From contig NC_083596.1 in the NCBI RefSeq assembly GCF_027579695.1, forward strand, positions 49,661,257 through 49,725,256: a stretch of DNA of 64,000 nt. The letters are read 5' to 3'. Below the pieces are notes generated by a model, which was not told the origin of the DNA, made no database searches, and saw only the letters and a list, made by a program, of their open reading frames with translations. Numbering within the stretch: the stretch's first letter is position 1; each line of letters begins with the position of its first letter. Position numbers and translations under genes: made by a program. Source of the DNA: Neoarius graeffei (Eukaryota > Chordata > Actinopteri > Siluriformes > Ariidae). This document shows positions 13,579-19,988 of the stretch, in pieces.

Positions 13579-15588
13579 CTCACGTTCCACATGCTCCAGC
13601 ATCATGGAGTACAGGAAGTCTCTGGGTGTCATGTACACCTCCTGCTCATAAATCAAAGAAGCAAACTGGTTGAAGCGCAAACGCCGCATCGAGACTGCTG
13701 GGATGGGGTGGTCATCATCCTTTAAGTGCAAGCAAACACACACACAATAACAATTGTTACCTGTTACAACCATACATACTTGACAGCACGCATATATACA
13801 CACGTTGCTTTCTTGAACGTTCACCTCAATGACAAAAATATCAGGAGGTTTTACTCTTGTAATACATGACAAAAATGCATTTTTCAAGTCAAGTCAGATT
13901 CATCACCATTTCTCTCATCAAATACAGATGTAATGTCAGTAACAAAAACATTCATCCAGAATCACAGTTCCACATGTAAAAGGAATCCGAGCAGCACAAA
14001 GACAAAACGCACTCATCATAAACTATATAATAAACTCGACTTGCACAGTAGGGTTTTGATTATTCACATGGAGTATACAGTAAATACAGACATGATTACA
14101 GAAAATCACGTGCACTGATTGGTCGAGATATTCAGACTATTTCTCGATAATCATCTCGAGCGACTCAGCTCGTGAACCGATACGCCAAGTAATCGGGAAT
14201 CAACTCCCCCCCAGTTTAAAGTTTCAGTAATTATTCAGACACAATTCACGTACTGAAAGTCTTTTTTACGTTCGCAATGGCCAAAGGATCGTTAAAGTGT
14301 TGATAATTGTAGCTACCACTATTTCTTAAAAATAAAAAGTTTTGAAAGCACCTTTGCTCTCCAGCATTTCTTTGCATATGACTCAAACTTTTGTCCAGAA
14401 CTGTGTGGTTAAAGCTGTTTTACAGTTAACATGTGATGGAATGAGTGATTTGAATATAGTCCTGTTTGTTTAAAGTTAACAATAGGGTGCATCAGTTGCC
14501 CTCACGTTCATAAAATCTGATGCATTTTTGTTTGGGTGTTCCTTTTCACCAATAAAGACATCTTGTAAAATTTTTTGACCATATTCAAAAGTCTAATGGT
14601 GGCACCATGAGGTTCATTTTTTGCCAAAAAATGCTTATTTTATGTTTTCGCGTAAGGTTTGAATCACAATGTTGGACTCCCATTTATTGATTTCTTGTGA
14701 GCCAGAGATCATATTAAGAACCTTTGCAAGGGATTGAGAAGCATTAATGTGATTCATAATACATTTGTATTGTTTAAAAGTAGTTGAACAATGATTCAAT
14801 GAACAGCTAAAACTCAAACTGTGCTTGATAATATATTTAGAATATGTACTAAAAAAGTGTATCTAAGATATTTGGTATACTCTATAAGGTGCCATAATGT
14901 TTCATGAAAAGTGATCGAAATTGTCATAAAAGTCATAAAATAGCAGCTTTTTCCATAACTTTGAGCTCCTGGTGCCACCATTAAACTTTTGAATTTTGTC
15001 AAAATATTTCACCCAGTGTGTTTTCTTACCAAAAGGAACATAAAAACAAAAATGCATCATGATCAGAGGAACTTTTCATTTTTAGGGGGCAACTGATGCA
15101 CTCTAGTTAACAAGTACCAAGATAAACCGAAAACCGTGATGTTTGTTTCATGTGATCATACCGTCACTGATACCGTCCCACCCTTCACAGTAAACAGAGA
15201 ACTGAATCTCCACTAATGTTCTTGGGAGTGGTTTAGATCACTGTTTGAACACTTAGTGCACGAATTATGTCGCCAATTCACTATTTTCTGTTTCTCCAGA
15301 GTGTTTTTACCCCACTGTCCCTCCATGCGGTGCACTTATAAAGGGGTCGGGGGTATTTAGGAGGATGACAGATGAAAACTTTCCCCCTACCGCGGTCTCC
15401 TTGGCCAACACGGTCGGCTGTAAACACCTCCAGCGCGGCTCGTGACGGTACCGGAAAATACCGCCGGCGACCAGGCAGCCCAACACCGCGCCTCCGACCG
15501 CCGGATACCGCGGGACTTTACCGCCCAGGCTCCAAGAACTCCTGAAGAAGTTCCGCAGACTCGCCCCGAACCTGCCCCACGTCGCCAT
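2933..15588 (-). CDS. micu2: MICU2-type mitochondrial calcium uptake protein, complete, 12 exons
   Basis: MICU2 sits in the mitochondrial intermembrane space as a heterodimer with MICU1 and gates the calcium uniporter. Spliced order: 15588-15391, 13719-13584, 12688-12657, 12140-12065, 11990-11943, 10643-10561, 9211-9164, 8189-8089, 6213-6042, 5857-5749, 3420-3263, 3034-2933. All junctions are GT/AG and all phases agree, giving 420 residues (human MICU2 434). The N-terminus is Arg-rich with a hydrophobic stretch at about residues 31-45, as expected for mitochondrial import. EF-hand loops are at residues 177-188 (D-I-D-G-N-E-Q-V-D-K-K-E) and 362-373 (D-L-D-G-D-N-C-L-S-H-K-E), both with D1/D3/E12 ligands. 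The segments MTPRDF, EMEFLQFS and FWKCVKKE match MICU2 better than MICU1 or MICU3. I see no lesion. Confidence 0.95.
3263..3420 (-). CDS. micu2: MICU2 exon 11, second EF-hand (residues 335-387)
   Basis: Reads QFKRAVKIATGHELSENVLD, then the calcium loop DLDGDNCLSHKE and DRMLRGLR. Acceptor CTGTAG, donor GTGAGA. Confidence 0.96.
3703..4412. mobile_element. 710-bp near-perfect palindromic (foldback) MITE, TTAA target
   Basis: Flanked by TTAA at 3699-3702 and 4413-4416. The two arms, about 350 bp each, are almost exact reverse complements, from AGGAACAGTCCACCG at the left to CGGTGGACTGTTCCT at the right, with a turn near 4055. TTAA duplications occur with Kolobok and piggyBac transposons; these termini lack the piggyBac CCC, so I favour Kolobok. 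It carries no gene; the two mirrored 74-codon ORFs are by-products of the symmetry. Lies in MICU2 intron 10. Confidence 0.85.
4417..5748. other. MICU2 intron 10 remainder, no feature recognised
   Basis: AT-rich sequence with short CT and poly(A) runs. I see no coding exon, element boundary or RNA gene. Confidence 0.5.
5749..5857 (-). CDS. micu2: MICU2 exon 10 (residues 299-335)
   Basis: Reads SITFEEFKAFCLFTNNLEDF and on to ANRPVGI. The acceptor CTCTCAG is itself the end of a long (CT)n run (5858-5897), and the donor is GTAACA. Confidence 0.95.
5858..5897. repeat. (GA)n microsatellite abutting a splice acceptor
   Basis: About 18 GA units on the plus strand form the polypyrimidine tract and AG of the MICU2 exon 10 acceptor on the minus strand. 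Confidence 0.95.
6042..6213 (-). CDS. micu2: MICU2 exon 9 (residues 241-298)
   Basis: Reads FMEDLQVEVQEMEFLQFSRG and onward to KKIPTGQ, the part closest to human MICU2. Acceptor TGTGCAG, donor GTGAGG. Confidence 0.97.
6661..7895 (+). mobile_element. Kolobok-like element carrying a THAP exon
   Basis: Bounded by TTAA on both sides (6657-6660 and 7896-7899). Termini start AGGTGCCC on the left and AGGTCTCA when the right end is read inward, so only the outermost bases agree. Internally it has a THAP-domain first exon (separate entry). TTAA targets plus a THAP domain are the hallmark of Kolobok transposons. No DDE catalytic part is visible, so this is an internally deleted, non-autonomous copy. 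It lies in MICU2 intron 8. Confidence 0.6.
6971..7242 (+). pseudogene. Broken THAP zinc-finger exon
   Basis: ATG at 6971 opens MSEQVRACVICGSNTSTLHF, giving the THAP C-x2-C pair. After a one-base frameshift around 7050-7083 the frame continues AKCNAALVLCSDHF (the C-x2-H pair) and ASRLFLIPGS, ending at a GTAAGT donor (7243-7248). THAP domains bind DNA and serve as transposase DNA-binding modules. The frameshift means this copy cannot make the domain. Confidence 0.75.
7903..7934. repeat. (AAAT)n microsatellite
   Basis: About eight AAAT units directly right of the TTAA flank of the Kolobok-like element. Confidence 0.9.
8089..8189 (-). CDS. micu2: MICU2 exon 8 (residues 208-241)
   Basis: Contains TTLQAYFFGHKGQNKLKYKE, the conserved FFG-K-G segment. 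Acceptor CTTCAG. The donor GTCTGT is weak, but exon 9 resumes in frame as R-F-M-E-D. Confidence 0.92.
8287..8318. repeat. (GT)n microsatellite
   Basis: GT/GC dinucleotide run in MICU2 intron 7. Confidence 0.85.
8460..8992 (+). mobile_element. Degenerate Tc1/mariner fragment
   Basis: One frame reads FSGTSLPIPERQCTF, and a neighbouring frame FQGRPCRFQKDNA resembles [17 protein letters not shown] of the better Tc1 copy at 26104-29226. The right end (TGTCCCAACTTTTTGGAACG, later CCAAAGTTTTGGAGCTGGGG) resembles the inverted repeat of that family. It is full of stops and shifts. Lies in MICU2 intron 7. Confidence 0.65.
9164..9211 (-). CDS. micu2: MICU2 exon 7 (residues 192-207)
   Basis: Reads LKKIIRQRKVVKEVAE, aligned with LQKIISKQDD of human MICU2. 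Acceptor TTCCAAAG, donor GTGAGT, phase 0 on both sides. Confidence 0.9.
9270..10560. other. MICU2 introns 5-6 remainder, no element assigned
   Basis: 9297-9480 begins GGATGGGGAACCCCGG, reminiscent of a hAT-type end, but I could not pair it with a right end. The rest holds only short A-rich runs. Confidence 0.35.
10561..10643 (-). CDS. micu2: MICU2 exon 6, first EF-hand (residues 164-191)
   Basis: Reads K-PHTGFNIAFKM and the canonical calcium loop DIDGNEQVDKKE, then FEK. Acceptor TTTCAG, donor GTGAAG. Confidence 0.96.
10777..11735 (+). mobile_element. Full-length DANA-like SINE interrupted by a hAT MITE
   Basis: Begins GGGCAGCACGGTGGTGTAG with an A-box-like TGGTTAGCACTG and B-box GGTTCGAGCCC, so it derives from a tRNA. 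It ends in GATAATGAGATGA. The 13-bp target duplications are GATCTCTTGATGT (10764-10776) and GATCTCTTTATGT (11736-11748), one mismatch. The SINE body is split by the insertion at 11061-11638. Lies in MICU2 intron 5. Confidence 0.92.
11061..11638. mobile_element. hAT-type MITE inside the SINE
   Basis: Termini TAGTCTGG and CCAGGCTA are near inverted repeats. The flanking octamers GGTGTACC and CGTGTACC come from a single site in the SINE consensus (GGGTGTACCCCGCC). An 8-bp duplication fits the hAT superfamily. No transposase is seen. Confidence 0.75.
11943..11990 (-). CDS. micu2: MICU2 exon 5 (residues 148-164)
   Basis: Reads LISYTEYLFLLTILT, the conserved MICU helix, between acceptor TTTCCAG and donor GTAAGT. 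48 bp, phase 1 to phase 1. Confidence 0.95.
12029..12064. repeat. (GT)n microsatellite abutting a splice donor
   Basis: Read on the minus strand, the MICU2 exon 4 donor GTACAC continues directly as (AC)n. Confidence 0.9.
12065..12140 (-). CDS. micu2: MICU2 exon 4 (residues 123-148)
   Basis: Acceptor TTCTACAG, then EVGKMLTVASQAKPGSNLFR and EIGDN. The donor is GTACAC and runs straight into a (CA)n tract on the minus strand. Confidence 0.92.
12657..12688 (-). CDS. micu2: MICU2 exon 3, 32-bp microexon (residues 112-122)
   Basis: Acceptor CATTCAG, donor GTGAGT. Encodes H-ELHKRHLSKA, matching the KKLTKKDIED part of human MICU2. Its phases (1 in, 0 out) fit both neighbours exactly. Confidence 0.88.
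12909..12924. repeat. Poly(G) run
   Basis: An uninterrupted run of about 16 G in MICU2 intron 2. It is one of the few long mononucleotide G tracts in the window and could form quadruplexes. Confidence 0.9.
13545..13577. repeat. (GT)n microsatellite next to the MICU2 exon 2 donor
   Basis: The tract lies a few bases beyond the GTGAGA donor, reading (AC)n on the transcribed strand. Confidence 0.9.
13584..13719 (-). CDS. micu2: MICU2 exon 2 (residues 67-112)
   Basis: Begins after TTAAAG with D-D-D-H-P and contains the family motif YMTPRDFLYSMM. The donor is GTGAGA, ending in phase 1. The donor is followed at once by a CG/CA-rich dinucleotide tract. Confidence 0.93.
13870..14474. other. MICU2 intron 1, no feature recognised
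   Basis: AT-rich intronic sequence without coding exons or clear element ends. Confidence 0.5.
14483..15105. mobile_element. hAT-type MITE with long inverted ends
   Basis: Left end TAGGGTGCATCAGTTGCC, right end GGCAACTGATGCACTCTA, with similarity continuing about 130 bp inward (shared ATGCATTTTTGTTT and AATGGTGGCACCA segments). Perfect 8-bp duplications GTTAACAA at 14475-14482 and 15106-15113 fit hAT. No ORF of note. Lies in MICU2 intron 1. Confidence 0.85.
15391..15588 (-). CDS. micu2: MICU2 exon 1 (residues 1-66), mitochondrial presequence
   Basis: Starts at ATG (context GTGAAATGGC) and reads MATWGRFGAS, then an Arg-rich, acid-poor stretch and a Gly/Val/Leu hydrophobic segment. It ends LAKETA before donor GTAGGG, phase 0. 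Another ATG 5 bases upstream opens a different frame and does not join the next exon. Confidence 0.85.
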
Positions 15589-15720
15589 TTCACATTTCAG
15601 AAAGAAACAGGAAGTTTACCTCTGCTGTTGTGAGAAATAAGTGGATTTGGCGCCATCTAGCGGAATTTAAGGGAACAGCTCGACCAAAACTCACTGGTCC
15701 TTGAATTCTCGATTCTGATT
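15589..15720 (-). promoter_or_regulatory. Presumed MICU2 promoter/5' UTR with CTCF-like motif
   Basis: This stretch lies directly upstream of the MICU2 ATG and has no TATA box. It includes an ETS-like CAGGAAG (15608-15614) and GCGCCATCTAGCGG (15650-15663), whose reverse complement differs from the CTCF core CCASYAGRKGGC at one base. Exon 1 itself is CpG-rich. The exact transcription start cannot be seen. Confidence 0.45.
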
Positions 15721-15728
15721 GAAGAAGA

Positions 15729-16045
15729 AGAAACCTTTATTTGTCACATGCACAGTGAAATTCATTCTCTGCATTTAACCCATCTGAAGCAGTGAATAGC
15801 CACACTAGAGCGCCCAGGGGTTCGGTACCTTGCTCAAGGGCACTTCAGCCCAAAGCCACCCGACGTTAACTTAACTGCATGTCTTTGGACTGTGGGGGAA
15901 ACCGGAGTACCCAGAGGAAACCCACACAGACACGGGGAGAACATGCAAACTCCACACAGAAAGGCCCTAGCCGGCCACTGGGCTCGAACCCAGAACCTTC
16001 TTGCTGTGAGGCAACAGCGCTAACCACTACACCACCGTGCCGCCC
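15729..16045 (-). mobile_element. Second SINE type with DANA-like tRNA head
   Basis: On the minus strand it starts GGGCGGCACGGTGGTGTAG with B-box GGTTCGAGCCC like the main family. After CAGTCCAAAGACATGCAG it switches to a different 3' module (GCCCTTGAGCAAGGTACCG, GCAGAGAATGAATTTCAC) and ends TTTCTTCTTCTTC. The GAGCAAGG module reappears alone at 57868. This looks like a composite SINE sharing a head with the main family. Confidence 0.8.
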
Positions 16046-16305
16046 TTGGTCAGAATGGAGTAATAATAAAAACTATTTGTTGAACTTCCTGTAAGGAGAA
16101 ACATTTATTTAACCTTCCTCCCTCCTGCCTCCTCCAGCCAGAAGGTACCATAGCATCCTAACCATCGAGAAACGTCAACCCAAGACAGTTTATTTGTATC
16201 GCAGTTTTAACATCAGACATTGTCGCAAAGCAGCTTTACAGAAAAGTGTCGATTTTATGAGTTACACATGAACTAATTTTCCATCCATCCATTATCCGTA
16301 ACCGC

Positions 16306-17510
16306 CAGAGGTGGACAAAGAACCCAACTTCATGACTTAAGTCAAAGTACAGATCCCACTGGTCAAATGTTACTCTGATACAAATGAAAGTTGTCCAGTC
16401 AAATTTTTACTTCAGTTCAAGTAATGAAGTACTTGCTTTTAAAAATACTTAAGTATTAAAAATACATTTTCTGTCAATGCATTGTTGTATTATTGTCACA
16501 AGGCTTGCAATACATAATGCCGCTACCAAAGACAGAAATGTGAATTCACAAAATGAACGCATGCTGTGCCATCATGGTGGTTTAACGTTAAGCTAGCTAG
16601 TCAGTGAAGCTCCACCTGACATGCTAGAAAACTCTTTTCAAACTCTGAATCATATTGGGTAGCTAACGCTACTAGAAAAGAAACATTTCCACATTCTGTT
16701 TATTTGGTGAAAACATATTTCTGAAAGGACTTCAGATAAGTTAACGTTATTCATGTTAGCATAACTCTGTTTTTACATGCTAACTAACATTGTCCAAGTT
16801 AACTAGCTATGTGTTAACGTTAGCCATGGATAAGGCTATGGCAACTTGGCGGCCAAATCCATAGAAAATCATTTGACTAACCAGACTGCATAGCTATTGC
16901 GATGTTATCGTTAGCTCTAAAAGCATAGACAACTTCATTGCAAGCTTTCTCTTGGAATAAAACGTTTACATACCTCAATATGTTTCCGCAGGTTGGACGG
17001 CGAGTTTTTGGAGGCCGTGATGTGGTTCGTTTTTGGCAAACAAAGCAAAAATTTAAAACAAAATGAATCTTTAATCCTTTCAGAAAACTGAAACATGGGT
17101 TCATGGACCATGGGTGCGTGCATTCCCCAGATGAACCGCCTCCTTCCATTCTACAATCAACTGATCATGTTCAAATAATCCTGCTGAGAAATCATTGAAC
17201 TTGATTTTGTCCAGTCTATGGACATGACGTGACCCTAGTTATTACTGATCGGCTCTCAGTGTCACCTGCAAAAAAACCAATCATGTTTTAGAAAAGAAAA
17301 AGAAAAAACATCCACTTTCAAAGCCGCTTCATAGTAACGAGTAACAAGGACCTTGACAGAAATGTAGTGGAGTGAAAAGTATGATATTTGTCTTTTAAAT
17401 GTAGTGAAATTAAAGTCATACATTTCCAAAAAAAATACTCAAGTAAAGTATGGATACTCAAAAAGTGTACAGTATTCAAGTAAATGTACTTCATTACTGT
17501 CCACTTCTGG
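16306..17510 (-). mobile_element. hAT element with BED-finger remnant
   Basis: Termini CAGAGGTGGAC and GTCCACTTCTG are inverted. The 8-bp target copies GTAACCGC (16298-16305) and GTAACCAC (17511-17518) differ at one base. On the minus strand around 16935-17123 a frame reads FKFLLCLPKTNH, then ASKNSPSNLRKHIE, which looks like a BED zinc finger, the usual DNA-binding module of hAT transposases. No catalytic RNase H-like part is left, so it is non-autonomous. Confidence 0.8.
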
Positions 17511-17812
17511 TAACCACTTATCCTGTGCAGGGTCACAGGCAAGCTGGAGCCTATCCCAGCTGACTATGGGCAAGAGGTGGAGTACAACCTGGACAAGTCA
17601 CCAGATCATCACAGGGCTGACACATAGAGATACACAACCATTCACACCTATGGTCAATTTAGAGCCACCAATTTGCCTAACCTGCATTTCTTTGGACTGT
17701 GGGGGAAACCCACGCAGACAACATGCAAACTCCACACAGAAAGGCCCCCGTCGGCCACCAGGCTCGAACCCAGAACCTTCTTGCTGTGAGGCGACAGTGC
17801 TATCCACTACAC

Positions 17813-18984
17813 TACTAGGGTGGTCCTCAAATATATGCCAAAAATAAAAATTTGACTTTCTTAAGGTGCTTCCTCACTAAGTTGTTCGGCTTGCTGAGAA
17901 AACATTTTGTGCAAAATTTTATTTTGATACGACTATTCTAACCACTGCCACGCACGGGTTGAAATTTGTACTATTTGAGCATATTTGCGAAAACCAACAA
18001 AAAGCAATGTGCATGTTCACCTAAGCAATACATATTGAAAAATGACAAACAGGAGTCCAAGACAAATAAAAACAATATTATGTGCCACTGTTCACATATT
18101 TGTTTAGATCAAACAGTCATAATGGGTGGTGTTTTGTTACAATTTCTTGGCTTCCGGGAACTGACGCCGATGCCATTCCACTACTTGCAACAGGTATTGC
18201 CACTGCTGCTCATCTTTTGTCAGGATTTGATTATAGTCCTGGATTAGTGCCACTCCTCTCTCAGCAAAGTCATTGACCACAGCAATACCATGCAGGGCCT
18301 TCTTTGATGACTGGAATGATGGGTCCTCCTCCCACTCTGAAGGGTCCTTGACGAGGAAGTCGGTGACAATGTTGAATGCCTCAAAAATGTGACCCGAGGC
18401 AGATGTAACAAAATCTGCCACAGTTTTGATTGCAACGGCTTCCTTCGCCTCTGTGTCCACTGTTGCACATGGCTGATGATCATCATCTGCTTCGTCTTTC
18501 AGAGCAGCTACAATCCCACGCTTTTCATCATCTGTGATGCTGCTGTCAAATAGGGCAAGTCTGGCTAGGTCCTCACTCAGATACCAGAGGTGTCTGGCAA
18601 ACTTCTTGCTGGTGGCTTTCGCAATATCAGAATCAGGATAGGAGACCAGTCCCTTCAGGAATGACAAATCACCAGCTGGAGCAGCGATTGCAGATGGAGC
18701 ACTGAACCAGGCCTTGACATACAGTGCTCCAGTGAAAGCTGTGAAACGTTTCAGGCCAGAGAGTTCCTCAGTAGATAACTGAAACTGGTTTCTAAACAAA
18801 AACATCTTGATTGCATAGATGACATGTGCCATCCACCTGGCATGCAAAAAACAGGGCTCATGTGGCAGTGGTTAATATTATTCAAATCACTTGAAATTTT
18901 ACCCAATTTATTTTTTCCCCAAGTGGAACAAGAAAATGAAGTAGCACCTTTAAAAAGTTGAAGTTTGTTTTTGGGGACCACCCT
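17813..18984 (-). mobile_element. Unclassified TIR DNA element with a 236-aa ORF
   Basis: Inverted ends GGGTGGTCCTCAAA (17818) and TTTGGGGACCACCC (to 18983) remain similar for about 45 bp inward, both reaching an AAGGTGCT motif. Flanking ACTACAC copies (17806-17812 and 18985-18991) come from one site in the SINE, so the target duplication is 7 or 8 bp. It carries one long minus-strand ORF (separate entry). I cannot place it in hAT, Tc1, Harbinger or Kolobok from what is visible. At ~1.17 kb it is probably an internally deleted copy of a larger spliced transposon. Confidence 0.7.
18137..18847 (-). CDS. Unrecognised 236-aa transposon protein, probably a C-terminal exon
   Basis: An uninterrupted ORF running nearly the length of the unclassified element. 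It begins MHARWMAHVIYAIKMFLFRN and includes KKFARHLWYLSEDLARLALF, an acidic linker (DEADDDHQP), NDFAERGVALIQDY and LLQVVEWHRRQFPEAKK. I see no DDE, RT or zinc-finger motif. Upstream on the minus strand CCCTGTTTTTTGCATGCCAG could be a splice acceptor, so the ORF may be the last exon of a longer transposase whose earlier exons were deleted. I loosely recall repeated uncharacterised animal proteins with HLWYLSEE and AERGVALIQ motifs, but cannot check. The intact frame within old flanking repeats suggests a fairly recent arrival. Confidence 0.6.
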   Translation of the reverse strand: MHARWMAHVIYAIKMFLFRNQFQLSTEELSGLKRFTAFTGALYVKAWFSAPSAIAAPAGDLSFLKGLVSYPDSDIAKATSKKFARHLWYLSEDLARLALFDSSITDDEKRGIVAALKDEADDDHQPCATVDTEAKEAVAIKTVADFVTSASGHIFEAFNIVTDFLVKDPSEWEEDPSFQSSKKALHGIAVVNDFAERGVALIQDYNQILTKDEQQWQYLLQVVEWHRRQFPEAKKL

Positions 18985-19530
18985 ACTACACCACCTTCCT
19001 GCCCATGAACTAATTTTATCCCTAATAAATGTATTTACCCTAATGAGTAAGCCCGTCAGTGACTGAAGGCAAGGACGACATGAGGAAGAAACCTTGAGAG
19101 GAACCAGACTCAGAAGGGTTGCCTGGGTGAGAACAGATAGCGTGATCAATAACTTGTTTCAATAACTGTGTCCTGTAGAGTCACAAAGTACAACTGTGTA
19201 ACCAGGAAATCCATGAAGTTTATTTTGTTGATGTTGTCAACTGTTCATCAACTGATGGAGACTTGAGTGTAAAACTTCATGACAACTGCAGTCCTAAAGT
19301 TATCATGATGATTGTAGTCCTCAGCCATTATAGCAAAATGAAGTGCCCAGAGCCATCTTCTAAGTGTATCTTTAGGCTGTCCATACGGGGCCGTCCTCCA
19401 CAGGAGTGATGTGATACTCCAGCCAGAAGTAGGGCATCAGAATGGAACAGGTGGGTCTGAAGAGCAGGAGAGTTCAGCATCAGTGGTGTCTCAGGATCGA
19501 CATGTGATGCTGCCAGACACTGTAATAGCT

Positions 19531-19988
19531 TCTTCCCCCAGGCAGAGTCCTCAGCTCACTGTTACCCCCAAAGAACTGATAGTTCAAACTGAAATGACAG
19601 TTTTCTCATCCACCTCTCATCTATTTTACACTACAGAGCCCATTCACACACACATGCACAATACTCACTTTGCACTTGTCTTGTTGTAATATCCTGGTAA
19701 TCATAACATCCTGTCTTTGTCTTGTGACTTATGTTGTTTATATTACTTAGATAGCTAGATGTTTAGTTAGATATCTATAGATAGTTATTTATCCACCTTA
19801 TTTTGTAATCTTCTATTTTCTCAATAAATGGACTATGAGGAGCCTGAGGGAAACAGTATTTTAATGGACTGTATACTTGTACATGGACGTATTGACAATA
19901 AAGCGCTCTTGAATCTTAACGTGTATCAGAGGAGTCTCCAGTGTCAGTGGCTGTTGAAGGAATAACAGTTTATAACTGCTATAATATA
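19531..19988 (+). mobile_element. Probable LINE 3' tail fragment
   Basis: Ends GACAATAAAGCGCTCTTGAA followed by TCTT, the style of 3' end seen in fish L2/Rex-type LINEs, with AATAAA inside. Nothing coding. The left boundary with the antisense L2 tail is not resolved. Confidence 0.45.

Larger units (their letters stand above)
16281..19003 (-). mobile_element. DANA-like SINE split by two DNA transposons
   Basis: SINE pieces on the minus strand are 16281-16305, 17511-17812 and 18985-19003. The perfect 14-bp target duplication CATGAACTAATTTT occurs at 16267-16280 and 19004-19017. The first interruption is the hAT element 16306-17510; the second is the unclassified element around 17813-18984. Rejoining the pieces gives an ordinary SINE. 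Confidence 0.88.
16172..19530 (-). mobile_element. L2-like LINE 3' end, split by a SINE nest
   Basis: 16172-16280 and 19018 to about 19530 together match, in reverse, the 3' UTR of the L2-like LINE at 32340-32897 (shared AGTTTATTTGTAT, GCAAAGCAGCTTTACAG, CTAATTTTATCCCTAAT, GACATGAGGAAGAAACCT). The part between is a SINE insertion with its own cargo. Only the 3' UTR is present, so this is a 5'-truncated copy. Confidence 0.8.
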
